From Callorhinus ursinus (lineage: Eukaryota > Chordata > Mammalia > Carnivora > Otariidae): a stretch of 64,000 bases of DNA. Shown in pieces: positions 24,585-37,890 of this stretch (position 1 is its first letter; each line of letters begins with the position of its first letter). The notes beneath the pieces are model-generated. The model was not told the origin of the DNA and searched no databases. It saw only the letters and a list, made by a program, of their open reading frames with translations. Location: the NCBI RefSeq assembly GCF_003265705.1, contig NW_020312968.1, positions 10,841,732 to 10,905,731 on the forward strand, in the 5' to 3' direction. A program made the position numbers and the translations under genes.

Positions 24585-25241
24585 TAGGCCTGGGTAAAAT
24601 CAGCCAGTTGCCTTTAGTTTATTCATTTAACCCCAGCCCCGGTGAAAGTATCTTCCTGCCCAGCAGGAGTCAGTCCAGAAGCCTCTGGAAATCACCACCA
24701 CCAAGTCTGGCTCACCGTGGGCTGTGATTATGTATGAAGTGCTTTCAAGAAGCAACATATAGGAAAAGTCAGGCCAAAGGAAACACGGAGTCTCAATACT
24801 CACACAGAAGGAGTGTTGCGTTTGCCCGAATTTCTGGAAAATTGCCTCCATGCACTACTTCACTGTATTGGGGTAAACATGGCCTCAGAGAGCTTTTGCA
24901 GGGGAAATTATAAAATTCAGCAAAGCCTCGTGATCTCATTTTGGATCTCCTCAGGATTCCTCATCAAGATGCAATTAAGCAGAGAAAAATTCTGCCTCGG
25001 GGTGTGATTTGGGTGCCGCACCGTGTTCTGACTTGACTTTCCGTGCCGTGTCTCTTTCCCTTTCCGTATCACTGCCTCTGTGTCTGACAGGCCCCTCGGA
25101 AGACTGCTCCACCGAGTTGTGCACTCGGAGCCAAGCCCTTGCTGAATGGAAGGGGCAGGCCTGGGGCTCGCCGACTGTCGCCTTGGTGCTTTTCCTGGAA
25201 ACCTTGTGGGAACCTGCTTTTCCTTCTCCTTATCTCTGCAG

Positions 25242-25417
25242 CCTCAGTTTTATGACCCGGTGGAGCCGGTGGACTTTGAAGGACTTCTGATGACACAGCT
25301 GAACAGCCTGGATGCGGAGCTCGCCCAGGAGCTGGGAGACTTCACCGAAGATGACTTGGACGTGGTGTTCACGCCAAAGGAATGTCGCACTTTGCAGCCT
25401 TCTTTACCAGAGGAAGG
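25242..25417 (+). CDS. DOCK8: DOCK8 coding exon 3 (176 nt), includes Met69
   Basis: The acceptor tract ends tatctctgcag; translation starts [14 protein letters not shown] at phase 0 and ends LQPSLPEEG, with two bases of the Gly codon before gtaaat. It covers about residues 53-111. The acidic run [16 protein letters not shown] is a hallmark of the DOCK-C subfamily N-terminus and leads into the conserved DOCK N-terminal domain. The only in-frame ATG is codon 69 (25290-25292), which I recall as the start of a 2031-residue human isoform lacking residues 1-68. Its context is weak (C at -3). An out-of-frame ATG at 25252 opens a 12-codon frame whose TGA overlaps it. The exon is open throughout. Confidence 0.97.
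25252..25290 (+). other. Out-of-frame 12-codon ORF overlapping the Met69 start
   Basis: ATG at 25252 opens [12 protein letters not shown] and ends at TGA 25288-25290. The final A of the stop is the first base of the Met69 ATG, giving the stop-start overlap TGATG. In the full-length mRNA this is just an alternative frame. It would become an upstream ORF only in a transcript that lacks exons 1 and 2. Confidence 0.6.
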
Positions 25418-26859
25418 GTAAATCCTGTTCCTAAACTGTAGATGTGTGTGATGTCATGACTGTTACTGGTGAGCAAGGGAGATGCCTTAAGTCTGGACTT
25501 CTTTGGAAACTAAAGTTACTCAGATCCATTAAGGTGTGCAGGATGGCTACGTATTACTAGCGCCCGTGATCGTTTTTAAATTGGTTTGACGAGAGGCTTT
25601 GAAAAGGCATGTGGGGACTAAGCCAGTTAAGGGGATGCTCAAGGAGAGGAGGAGAGGTGCAGGGGGAGGTCTGGGAGCCTGGACCTTGGGCGACTCCCAT
25701 GAGCTTCCAGAGCCTCCATTTCTCCATTTGTAAAAATGTCAAGTTTTTCAGTAATCATCAGTGAAATGATTCAGAAGCATTTGAATTGTTTCCACCTAAG
25801 AGACGGGATCGAGTCACAGACAAGTTCAACCCACATTTACTGAGCATCTACTATGTGAGTAGGGCAAAGTTCCTTCCTGGGAAGAAAGTTTTGCCAAGTG
25901 GGGTGACAGTGGGGAAAGCTCTGTAGAGTGAATATGTGAAGAGCTGGTTAGAGCTTGAGTTTCTACAGTGGGTTAGTCTATGTGTTTCTAGGTGCGGGCA
26001 TTAGCTCTCAGTAGCGAGCAATGGAATTATATCCCAATGAAACTCTTGTTACTTCCATGGTGGAAAAAGCAATACCTCTTTAGAGGTTTAAGATGAGCTT
26101 TTATTTGCATTTGTTTTCAAAACAAAATTAAGATACACCTCTCTCCTGGACATTTTCAACCTCATCACCTTCCCCAAAAGAAGTCCCCAGAAGGAGATCA
26201 TGAAACACAGTCCCCGCCCCAGTACTGTGCAATATATTCTAGTTCTCGTTTGGATTTTCTTCCATCATAGTTTAAGGATGTGGGGTGACAGTGATACGGG
26301 GTTATCATGAGTCTTTGCTCTCCTGTTTCGATAGTTCTTAGTCACACAGGAGAGCTTGTCATGTGCTCAGCTCAGACGTTTTAGAAATATTCACTCCCCA
26401 GAAAACAAACAGTGGGAAACATTTCTCCCATTGTCAGCCCATTTATTCAAGGGTAACTTTCATGTAGGTTAGGTCTGTTTTTTTCACCATTGAGAGAATC
26501 ATTTCATATCATTTCCTTGTCTGAAATTTATGGTTACTTATTTAATTATTTTCAAACGAGGTCAGAGTCTGGGAAAATCCTGTTTAAGATACTTAAAATA
26601 AATTTAGAGATAGGATTTTTGAATTTTGGTTAAAGAGGCAGGGTTTTTTTCCATAGCATCGGTAATTTAGTATAATATTGCCTTGCGATCAGAACTTCTA
26701 GCTCACACTGTCTGATGACTTTAAAACAACCTCTGCTATTTCAATCATTGCCCCAAAGTCTGCCATTATAATCAAAACCCAGGAAGGCATCATTGTCATC
26801 ACCAGAGTAAACAACAGCTGATTCCCATTGATCCAGAACTTCATGGTGAGCTCTGACGG

Positions 26860-27096
26860 TGTGCTGGTTCGAAGCCTGCACTCCACAGGTGAAAGGGCTG
26901 GATTTAAGTCCCTGCTCTTCGCCTGCTGGGTGATTGTGAGCCAGGTCCTTCTCATGTCATTCTTCTGCAAAATGAGAATAATAGTGCATGCCCATGCCCT
27001 CGGGAGAATTAACGGAGTTTTTTCAAAACGAGAGAAATAACCGAATTAACATGTGTACAGTGGTTACATCAGTACCTAGTACATGGTAAGTGGGTC
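26860..27096 (+). mobile_element. MIR, left of a facing pair
   Basis: Sense MIR: 'gatttaagtccctgctcttc', 'gtgattgtgagccaggtcct', 'cctagtacatggtaagt'. Confidence 0.85.
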
Positions 27097-27109
27097 GGAG
27101 GCATGAGCT

Positions 27110-27315
27110 ATCCTCCATCGGTCCTACTATGTGCCAGACACACTTCTAAGCACTTCCACATTGGCTTAGTTAATCCTCATCACAGCTCTCTGAAGGAGGC
27201 ACTCCTCTGTGAATAGTACTCTAAGATGAGGACCCTGAGGCATAGAAGGATGGCCCGAGGCCGCGTAGCTAATAAGGGATGGGGCTAGGGTTTGGGCAGT
27301 CAGTATTTAGTATGT
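27110..27315 (-). mobile_element. MIR, right of a facing pair
   Basis: Antisense MIR: 'tactatgtgccagacacact', 'agttaatcctcatcacagct', 'gaccctgaggcatagaagga'. Confidence 0.9.
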
Positions 27316-27927
27316 AGTGTTTAGACCCATTCATCTCTAATACCAAAACACTTGGAAAAACAGCAAAAAGCTTTGCTACTCTGTGGAATTGGTTATTTCA
27401 AGACTATGACGCCCTTGGAGAGTATCTCCCATGGCACACTCTTAGGCAGGTATGACAAGAACTGCCCCAATTAAGACTCACCGACCAAAGCCAGTGTCAA
27501 CTCCTCAAAGCACAAGACAGCTGTTCTTCTTCATGGCTTTCCGAAAGGGAAATGTGCATGCCCTAACAAGGTTATACATGAGCAAAAAATATGCCCAAAT
27601 TACCCCTGTGAGAACTTGGTATTTATGCTTATTTTTCTGGTTATGTATGTGATCACAGCTAGTTCTACCTGTCTGGCGTTGGAATGCCTTTAAGGGATAG
27701 TTATAGTTTAACATGATTCTCTATAATAAAGAAAACCCACAAAGCATCAAATGCCAGCGTGTTTGTCTCATCAAAGTAAAAATGCTATCGCCTGAGGAAT
27801 GCTCCAGACACTTGATGAATGGGGAGGAATGCCCCTGGCGTTCTCGCTTGATACGGAGTTGAATCATGCTGCTCTCCTTGGTTATGATAAGGGATTGTTT
27901 TGTTGTCTTTATCTGGTACTAACATGA

Positions 27928-28026
<99 letters not shown>

Positions 28027-28069
28027 TAAGCTCCTTTTTCTTTTCTCTTTACATATATACATATGTTGT

Positions 28070-29060
28070 TAGCTTTTATAGTTGTTTTTTAATGAAAATT
28101 TTCAGGTGCAGTTCTAGGTTTACAGGAAAACTGAATAGAAAGTACTGGGGGTTCTGGTTTACCACCTCCCAACAGTTCCCCTTATTGTTAACATCTTGGA
28201 GTTGGGGTTTTATCAGTTTGTTTGGCTTGGTTTGGTTTGGGTTTTAGTTTGTTTGTTGCACACGTGCCCGCATTGACTGTTCCAAAGGAATTTTAGCAAG
28301 GAGGTGACTTTGTAAATACAAAATACAAAATTCATGAGTAATGAATGCGGATTGACTATCTTGTCCCCTATTCAAAGACCTGCTAAGGCTCTGTACTACC
28401 TACTCTAGCAGATATCAACTCTGCTGGTTTGTCTTTCAAGGGCTTTAATAATCTGGCCCCACTGTATGTATTGAAACTTATTTCCCTTACCTCCCAGATC
28501 CACTTCCTTTCTGCTGGGCCTGGTGCCTCTTCCTCACTATGCCTCCGCATAACCAGCTCAGTCCTACCTCCACACCTTGGCCATTGCTGTTCCCCTCTGC
28601 CTGTGCCCCCCGTCTGTCAGATCCTACCTATGGATTAAAGGCCAGGATAAATTTCTTTTTTTTTTTTTTCCTTTATGCAGCCTCCTCTGACTGATTCATT
28701 CTTTCTTGGATGGACCTTACTTAAGATACATGATATATTTGTTATCACCGATGAGCCCATAGTGATACATTATTACTAACTAAAGTCATAGGTTACATTC
28801 GGGCTCATCTTTTGTGCCCTAGGTCCTACAAGTTTGACAAATGTATAATGCCATGTATCTACCATCGCAGTATCCCCTGCCCTAAAAAATCTTTTCTCAC
28901 AATCATCTCTCCCTGGCAACCACTTACCTTTCTACTGACTCCATAGTTTTGCCTTGTTCCTTCACATCTCTTTGTAGCTGGAGAGCTCCTTTCTTTTTTT
29001 CACTAATGAATATTTCACTGTGTGGATTTATCACAGTTTGGTTGGCCATTCACCTATGGA
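28070..29060 (-). mobile_element. Old LINE-1 (L1MB-like) 3' UTR, split by other sequence
   Basis: Antisense pieces at 28070-28235 ('gcagttctaggtttacagga') and 28735-29060 ('gtttgacaaatgtataatgc', 'tggcaaccacttacctttct'), which are neighbours in the element. About 500 bases including an L2-like stretch lie between them. Confidence 0.75.
28400..28720 (+). mobile_element. L2 body
   Basis: Sense L2 wording: 'aataatctggccccactgta', 'ccacaccttggccattgctg', 'ttcccctctgcctgtgcccc', then a T-run at 28658-28670. Confidence 0.75.
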
Positions 29061-30059
29061 AGGAGAAAGTTACATTTTAAATATAAAGAATAGGGCCTTT
29101 TTGTTTTGTTCCCATTCTGATGAATTCTGAGGGGGAGCGGAAATAAATGAATTGAAACTTGGCCTCAGGTTCAAAGGTAACATTTAAATTTGTAACCGAG
29201 AAATAGATTACTTGCTAGGCTTCCCGTCAAAAGGGCCCTTCTCTCCTGGGTTAGTCAAATGTTCTACAACATTGTCTTGAGCTTTTTGTCTCTATGTCAC
29301 TGACCTGGACAGTATTGTCCCATGAGAAACATGTAGACACACGAAAATCCTCAGCCTGTGTGTATGTATGAGTTGGGGAGCAGGGCGGGGAGTGTCTGCA
29401 GACTGAGGACACATCCCATTAGAAAAAACATCAGAGAGCCTTTATCAAGACATAAATAGTTTGAAATTCTGCTCTCGGCACTTCTCCTGTACTCCAGTAA
29501 GAATTACTGTTCTGTGGGATAAACAGTGAAAGACTGTGGAGGTTGGGTTTTATCCAGCTCCTGGAAGTGTACCGTTGAATTTGTGCTGTTTTTTGGAGTA
29601 ATGTCAGTAAGCATACTATTTTCAATAGCCGAGCAACAGAAAGCAACTGCTTATAAACAGCAATTAAGAGAAAGTTAGATGCTAATCCATCATGTGCTCT
29701 AATTTCCAACATGAATGGAAAACGAAGTTTGTCAGGTAGCCAAGTAAGATTATGCTTTGCTGGTAGTAAATAAAAAATTTCAGAACAAGTTGTTCTCAAG
29801 CTTTTAAAAGTTATAATTAGAGATACTTTCTGGATATTAAGGTTCTAAAAAGTCTGAGAAGGAACAATAAATAGAAAGGTCCGTTTTACTACCCTTGGTT
29901 TCTGTTTGCTTCTTGGGACACTGTTTTGTTTTGTTTTTTTAAATTCCTCATAGCAATTCCTGTTGGAATATTCTTTTTTTGCCTTCTATGTTGCACAAAT
30001 GTAAAAGAAAAAAGGACTCTTTCGGAATACTCATTTTAGAAATTTTAGAGATTGTAGGG

Positions 30060-30800
30060 AAACAAAAGGAGAAAAAAACACTTAATTTACTATAGACAGA
30101 TAACTGCCATTAACATTTGATACATAGCCTTCACATCATATTTCTTTGTATATATATTTGTATAAAAACTAAATCAGATTATAATACTATTTTATAGCAT
30201 GATTCTATTTTGGGTTTTTACAGTAACTGGTGATTATCTCTGTTTGCTATTACATACTCTTCCTCAACCCAATTTTTAATGGTTGCGTGATGTATTTACA
30301 TCAAAATTCACTTAACCAATTTTAATGTTTACGAGTCCCTGAATTTCAGGGTTATACCCCAATACAGTAACATCTTTGTGCACATCTATGATTTTTTTAC
30401 CTTCAGAATAAATCCCAAGAAGAGGGATTTCTCTGTCTAGGGTTATGCACGAACTTAAGGATATGGGAATAATATATCAGAAAAATTATCAACAATATGT
30501 GCATGAATCCTCAAAAATATTGGATGTTATCTTTTAATACATTTCCAATTTTACTTGTAAAGAGTCTATCTTTTATTTGCATTTTTGTATTCTGAAATTG
30601 GGCAAAGCTTTGTCCATATATTAGTTGGCCCATTTGTAATTTTTCCTTCATGTCCTGTTTATTCTTGAAATTTGTGCACCTCTATTAATTTGTCTGGGCC
30701 TGTTTATCTCTAGGACTACCTTTATTTGTTAGGGATATTAACTGTTTGTCCAGCATATATTATAAATTCCTATCCATTGTGTTCTTTGCCTTTCAAAATT
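30060..30800 (-). mobile_element. Old LINE-1 (L1ME-like)
   Basis: Heavily decayed antisense copy: 'aatggttgcgtgatgtattt', 'agaataaatcccaagaagag', 'cttttatttgcatttttgta'. Confidence 0.65.
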
Positions 30801-31879
30801 GCTCATAATTTTTTAACATTCAGAATTATTTATGTAATCAAATCTGTATTCATAATTTTCCCTGTGATTTCCATTTTTGCTGTCCTGCTTAAAATGTAAT
30901 TCACAAACCTGATATTATTTACTGGGAATTTTAGATTAAAATGTTAATCCAAACCATTAGCCACTTGATTGCTGTTCTGTTCCCTTATGTGTCTCTATTT
31001 GTTTTTAATCTCTTCTGTAGGAACAATGATTATCCATATATTTATTTTATTCAAATTTTTGTGTCTTTTTCTTCCCCCATAAAACAAAGCGATATCTGCT
31101 TTAACTTTATCTTCGGCAACATATTGGGGATGGGGATTGCCATTGGTCCTGTTCTCTGTACACTTGTATAATGGGCCAGTTCCTTTCCCAGAAATTGGCT
31201 AGAAATATGCAACTCTGAAACTCATTGTCAGTTTCTGGAAGCTTTGACTGGTGTTTAAGAGAGGAAGCGCCTTTTTCTATCCCACTGTTTGATTCTTTGG
31301 TACTCTGAGTCTGATACTCCAAACAAACATGAAAATACATTCCTAGCACACACTCCTCCCAGAGATCATTCTGCCCCCATATGCACCTATAATATTTTAT
31401 TTGTGGGGAAAATCCAATACACTGTTGCCAGACGCCCTTCATCTCCCAACCCTGCACACATTTTCAGCTCCGTTGTTTTCTATGAGTTGTTTCTTAACTC
31501 CTTAACCCCACTGCCCAGGGCCTGGCAGGAAGGACAGTACGAAGTGTCTGTCTTCCTGTGAGTTCCCCTTTGGGGAGACAAAGCATGGGACATCATTCTG
31601 CCAGCTCCATCTGATCCACAGAGATTCTGTCCAGATTCAGGTATTAAGTTGTGTGCTCATTTGGGTGAGTTTCCTTTTTTCTGCATCCATAAACAGTGTA
31701 CTGGGAAGTTGGAGGAGGACACTATAAGCTTTTTGGCCAGTTGTTACTTAGTGATTAAGTAGCTCCCCTTTGAATTTGTTATTTTATGTGTCAAATGATG
31801 CATGCTCGGTTTGAAAGAAATCAAGTCATGTAGACATGGATTAAGTAAAAGGTGGTCTCTTGCCTCATTCCTCACTCAC

Positions 31880-32330
31880 TCCCTGCCCTTCTCTTCAGCC
31901 CACTCTTAATGCACGAATACTGTTGCTCTGCTGGCTTCCAGAGCTTTTCATGCCCTCACAAATATATAGATGGATATTTGTATTTTACATAAATATTATG
32001 TAAGTACACATAGGTATATATATTACATATATGTACAAAATTATCATTTTTTTCCCAATAATAGCTTTGACATTCCTTCCATGTCAGAGGTCTCTCCCTC
32101 CCTGCCTGGTGTTCCAGGGGTGAAGGAATGTATCATTAAGTTATCGAATCTTTCTCTATTGATGGGCATTGAAATTGTGTCCATTTTTCACAGTTATAAG
32201 TAATATCACGATAGACATCTAGGCACACTTGCCTGGACACATGTATGTGAGGATTTCTGAGGGTAAAAGTGGAGTCCGTGCACATGATGCATCCTCATAA
32301 GGACTGCCAATTTTTTTCCAGGAAAGCTCT
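31880..32330 (-). mobile_element. Old LINE-1 (L1ME-like)
   Basis: Decayed antisense wording near 'tattgatgggcattgaaatt' and 'ggatttctgagggtaaaagt'. A short AT-rich run lies inside. Confidence 0.6.
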
Positions 32331-32554
32331 ACTGATTGACTCCATTACCAACTGGGCATGAAACTGCCGTGTCCCTCCATATCCTTGCCAATGCTGGATA
32401 TGATTGATCAAAATAAAATATAAATTCCTGAACTTGTATTCTTGTTACTGTAACTGGAAGCTACTATACCTTCTGAGTATTGTTTCTATCACTGAATTTC
32501 CTTCCCTCATCTACCCTAGAATCCCAGTTGCATATATACCTATCATATACTACC

Positions 32555-33095
32555 TGACTTCCTACTCCTAGGTATTTACCCAAGTGAACTGAAAACCTCT
32601 GTTCACGTAAACATCTATATGCAAATATTTATAGCACTTTTATTTGTGATTGCCAAACATTAGAAACAACCCAAATCATACGCAATGGGGTAATGGATGA
32701 CCAGACTCTGGTACATCCATACAGTGGAATGCTACTCAGCAGTAAAGTGGAACAAATTACTCATGCATGCGGCAATATAGATGACTATCAGCTGCATTAC
32801 GCAATGTGAAAGAAGCCAGACAAAAAAGATAATGCATGATTCTATTTGTATGATATTCTGGAAAAGGCAGAGCTGTAGGGACAGAAAACAGATCAGTGGC
32901 TGCCGGGGTCTGGGGGTGGGGAAAGGAATTGGCTGCAAAAGGTCATTAGAGACTTTTGAGAGTGATGGACCTGTTCTAAATCTTGATTGTGGTGGTGATT
33001 ACACAACTGTATGCATTTGTCACAACTCACTGAAGTGTCATCTAAAAAGGATGAATTGTAATTGTGCCCTAAAATCAATAGATGGAAATCTAAGA
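32555..33095 (+). mobile_element. Old LINE-1 3' end
   Basis: Sense ORF2 end: 'ctcctaggtatttacccaag', 'atacagtggaatgctactca', 'gaaagaagccagacaaaaaa', then a 3' UTR ending near 'aattgtgccctaaaatcaat'. Confidence 0.88.
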
Positions 33096-33189
33096 TAGTT
33101 CCTGACAGTAATTAATTACTCATTAAACGTACGCTCTATTACTTTGCTATGGTTTATCATATTATTTCATAGAATGGCGGCTTCTCTGG

Positions 33190-33420
33190 AGCAGGAGTAA
33201 ATGGATTCAAGTCCTGGCTCCCCAACTTACTTGCTGTGTGCCCTTAGACAAACTATTTCTTTTGTGCCTCAGTTTCCTAATCAGAAAAACAGGAATTAGA
33301 ATAGTATCTACCACATAAGTTATAGTATATGCAATAAACAAATTAACATATGTGAACTACTAAGATTTCTTGGCCTATGGTAATAGATTAGCTACCACTT
33401 ATTATATTTATTAAAGAGTA
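33190..33420 (+). mobile_element. MIR
   Basis: Sense copy: 'attcaagtcctggctcccca', 'tgtgcctcagtttcctaatc'. Confidence 0.85.
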
Positions 33421-35149
33421 TTACAGAATATGGCCCAGTTGTCCCTGCCCAGATGACAAATAATTTCAATTAGACCTGTCAGTAAGATATTATATAAAAA
33501 AGGGAAAAAAAAAACAAGGGACAACTCAGTGTTATTGAAGGTTTCATTTAATGATCCACGGTAGATTTCCCCTCATAAGCACTATAATTTCTCTATTCTT
33601 GAAATTAAGATAAAATTTGGAAAATCAGAAGGCTTTAGGGTTTATCTAGTTCCAATTCAGCCTACCCAAAATATTCCTTTCAAGTGAAATAAGATATGAA
33701 AACTTCAGAAAAAGCATTTATATTAGCATGTCAAAGGAATGAACCAAAAACTCTGTCCCATATATTTTAATGTACTGTGAGGGGCGGGGGAAACTACCTT
33801 CCTCTGGAAGACCATACTTAATGAAGCCATTTCACCTTCTATGGACATGTCTCTGTCATCCATAACCATGCAGTCAAACACTGATTTAGTTAGCTCTTTT
33901 ATTCCTCAATTATCTCCTTGCTGATAATACATTTCTCTGTAATATCTAAGGATAGTCTTTTATGTCCTTGCTATCTGTGATAATGGCTTTGAATCCCACT
34001 TAGGGGGCAGGGGAGTAGAGTAATGACCACTTGTGTTCCCTCCCACGCTCATAATTCTATAGAGCAATTGCCACTCAGGTTCTATAATTGAGGCTTTTAA
34101 ATCAGACAAAGAGTGCTGCCTATGAAGGATAGAGGAAAGTTCTCGAATTTCTTTTTCACTTAATAAGAAAAATTAAACTACACAGAAACAAAATATGTGA
34201 TCTCCTTTTGGGGGAAATATGTTTTCGTACTTGAAATGTTTGTGGTACTTAGAATGGAAGATGCCCTGAATGCGTTCCATTCTTTCATGCCTATACCATA
34301 AAATGTGGTGTCATAGCTCTAAAAATAATAGTGCTTTTCTCTCCATGACTTTTGGAAATGACCCTTGATCTAATGAAGAGAATGGTGCCATGGTTGCTTG
34401 TTCATCTCATCTCATTTCTAAATATTTGATCATTTTGTTTGGATTGATGTTTGCAGGCATCTTTTGGATCACATTAAATACTTAAGCATCATTTCCTCTG
34501 CCATTTTCTCTAAATGAACTAAAGAGTGATTCACTTACATTGTGTTTGGTGTCTTGGTGGAAAGTCGAACTCTTAAGTAATTAAACTTGTTCACATGCTA
34601 TTTATTCTTGGTGTATTATCCACAGCGACAGTGAAACATTTCATGAGTGTTATGAGCAACATCGTAAAAGCCCTTAGACTTTGCTTTTCATCCTGGGTGA
34701 TTAAGGTAATTCTGAAGGAAGGAAGGTCGTGCTCAAGGAGAGCTGGGACATCAAGGAATGGGGTATCATCTGTTTTATTACTCCATATTTTACTCCCAGT
34801 GAACTGGTAAACAATTAAAATTCAAACACATCAGTGCATATAATTCAGTTACTCCCAAAACACCATAAAAATGTCTCCCTGATCAATAATTGCTTATTAT
34901 GACATGCATTTGTCGTGCTGGCTGTCAAGATGTTTAGCTATTTGCTTTCTAAAAGTACAGAAAGCAAGCAAGCCTCATCAGCCTGTGCAGTTACAAAGAG
35001 CAATCCAGCTGTGGAAATCACTGAGCCACTCCTGAGCTGTTACACACACACTCCCATCCCAGCAAATCCACACCCCCGGAAGCCCAAAGGCCAGGGCTTC
35101 CGTGAAGACTTCCCTGACCTGGCCGGAAGAAATGGCTCCCTTCTGTGAA

Positions 35150-35612
35150 TTTTCAAAACATGCTGTTTGTATTTCTCTTAGAAGTTCTTGTCATATTCTA
35201 CACTGTATTCTTTTTTTTTTTTTAAAGATTTTATTTATTTATTTGAAAGAGAGAGCACGCGCGAGCATGAGCAAGTAAGAGCAGGGGGAGGGGCAGAGGG
35301 AGAAGCAGACTCCCCGCTGAGCAGGGAGCCTGACATGGGGCTCCATCCCAGGACCCTGAGATCATGACCTGAGCCGAAGGCAAACGCTTAACCGACTGAG
35401 CCACCCAGGCACCCCTCTACATTGCATTCTGATTACTTGTCTCAGTGTTTCCCCTGCTAAATAGGTGGTATTTCTCAATAGACTATGACTTCGCTGAGGA
35501 CAGGGACTCCTTTAAAGCTAGGATTCTTGTGTATTCCCCTTTACATCCTCTTTGGTGCCTTATTCTCAGGAGATACTTTATAAATATGTGTTGAATGGGA
35601 GAATGAATGAAA
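35150..35612 (+). mobile_element. L2 3' end, split by a CanSINE
   Basis: Sense L2 in two parts (about 35150-35210 and 35416-35612), ending 'aaatatgtgttgaatgggag' and 'aatgaatga'. Confidence 0.8.
35211..35415 (-). mobile_element. CanSINE inside an L2
   Basis: Antisense copy bounded by TCTACACTGTATTC (35197-35210) and TCTACATTGCATTC (35416-35429). The L2 sequence resumes after it. Confidence 0.94.
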
Positions 35613-36427
35613 CTTGAACAAGCAAATATCCATATCGTGTTCCTCTAAGACAAGTGTTCTCAGATCTATCAGACCCAACAGCGTCTTTCTGTGTAATGAT
35701 TATTTTATAATGCCACCTTTATCACCCACGAACTTTGTCATTTGTAGAAGTCAATAAAATGTCCCAGCTGTTACATAAAGGAGAAATAAAAGAAGCAGAG
35801 TACATAAAATAGCAGGCATTTAATATGCTAATGCTTGAACACAACTCCGCCAGAGAACTTAGTAAAATAGCTGTTTGCAGCTGTGGGAACCATCACTATG
35901 AGTATCACGCCACCCTCAAAAGCAGACTGCAACACGTGTGTTGTATGGGTGACTCAAATACCACAAGCAGCATTGCTGTTAGTAATGTGATTTTCCAAAA
36001 TGCGGGAAAGCTCTTGGTAGAGATCTGATCGACAGAGTTTAATTCCCCCTACATTTATATGGTAGTTGTTTTGCTGGAGAATTCAGTGCAAAAATACTGG
36101 GGGCCTGGCTCACATATTTACAGGCTGGCTTTTCACCTCCATGAATGTCTGGCAGGACATTTGATAGTTGTGTTGGATGCTGATAGATGTGTTGGGATGG
36201 TTCTTCATTGTGTGGGATGCCCCATGCATTTCAGGATGTGAAATGTAGTAGTACACCCCAGTCATTGAGACAATAAAAAATGGAAGCATTAATTACCCTC
36301 ATTTGCGATTAAGCCATCAGAAAATTGGAATCCCAAAATCCAAAGCAAACCACAGTTTTAGCAGCACACTGGAAAGCGAATCCACTAAGAATTCCTGAAA
36401 GGGATGGAATAGAATGGAACAAGTTTA

Positions 36428-36640
36428 TTTTTTATTTTTTATTTTTTTTAAAGATTTTATTTATTTATTTGAGGGAGAGAATGAGATAGAGAGAGAGAGA
36501 GCACGAGAGGGAAGAGGGTCAGAGGGAGAAGCAGACTCCCTGCTGAGCAGGGAGCCCAATGCGGGACTCGATCCTGGGACTCCAGGATCATGACCTGAGC
36601 CGAAGGCAGTCGCTTAACCAACTGAGCCACCCAGGCACCC
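36428..36640 (-). mobile_element. CanSINE, young-looking
   Basis: Antisense copy bounded by a perfect 18-bp duplication TAGAATGGAACAAGTTTA at 36410-36427 and 36641-36658. Confidence 0.96.
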
Positions 36641-37374
36641 TAGAATGGAACAAGTTTAATGAGGACAGCAACCTCACTCGGGTGTTAATTGGTCTTCTCG
36701 GAGAATTCTACAAGTGAAATCCTAAAGTGAGTCCTCTTCCAAGTTCTACTTTTGCTTTTGGTAAGAAAGTAAATTTCCCATATAAAAATTATATAGGTCA
36801 GAAATAAAGATGTTTGGAGACTTTAAAGTCAGCATCTCCATAAAATATGCTCATCTAGATTATAACACTTGCATTGGTGTTATCTAATGGTATTGTCATT
36901 GCTACTACTAATAATGACTATTATTTATTGAGCTGGTATGTGATTATCTTAACTGAGATGGTCAGAAGCTGAGCTTGAGATCGGGATTCAGGTGCACATG
37001 ATTTTTGAGAGTGTTCTCTTTAGGAAAAGCTGGTGAGGGAATGAGGGCAGTAAGACAAAGAAGCAGAAGGAGTCAACTCAGGGTAAGGGCACAGATATAT
37101 TCTTGGCCGATATACAGGGTGCCCTGGAGGGACCACACTACAGAGTTTTCCCACCATCCAACTTTGAGGCAAGGTGTGGGAATATTGTACCCCTCTATCA
37201 GTCAGACATTGCTCACAACCACCGAGCCAAACTGGGAAGTTAGAGGGCTGGCAGGTAGAGTGAATCGCTCAGGTGTCTCTGGACATGAGAGCTCCTATAC
37301 TCACAGCAGCTACAGAATGGATGCACAGCCTGATAAATAGGACCCACTAACAGACTTTATTTCAATGCCAGACA

Positions 37375-37890
37375 CTCAATATACTCTTTTCCTTTTATTT
37401 TGAAAAATCTCAAATATCCAGAAAACTTTCAAGTATAACACAAAGATCTTTTTCCCCTCCCCCAAACCATTTGAGTGTAAGTTGCCAACCTAATTCTCCA
37501 TTACCCCTGAATACTTTAATGTCTAATTTCTGCAAACAAGGACATTCTCCATCATAATTAGCATACAGCCATCACATTCAGGAAATTCACATTGATACAT
37601 TATTACCATCTAATCCTCAGACCCTATTCAGCTTTCACCAAATGTCCCAAGAATGCCCTTTAGAGCAAAAGGATCTAGTTGAAAGGCATGCATAGCACTT
37701 ATATGTCACATGGCTTTAGTATTATTTACTCTGGAACAGTTCCTGAGTGTTTCATTGACTTTCATGACCTTGAGATTACAGGGCAGTTATTTTTTTAGAC
37801 ATAATAATCCTTCCATTTGGATTTGATGATTATAAAATGCACAATTCCTCATCAAACTTTCAGCTTATTTGTATCAATATTAAATCGTAG
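37375..37890 (-). mobile_element. Old LINE-1 3' UTR
   Basis: Antisense copy: 'cattacccctgaatacttta', 'ttgatacattattaccatct', 'catttggatttgatgattat'. Confidence 0.75.
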
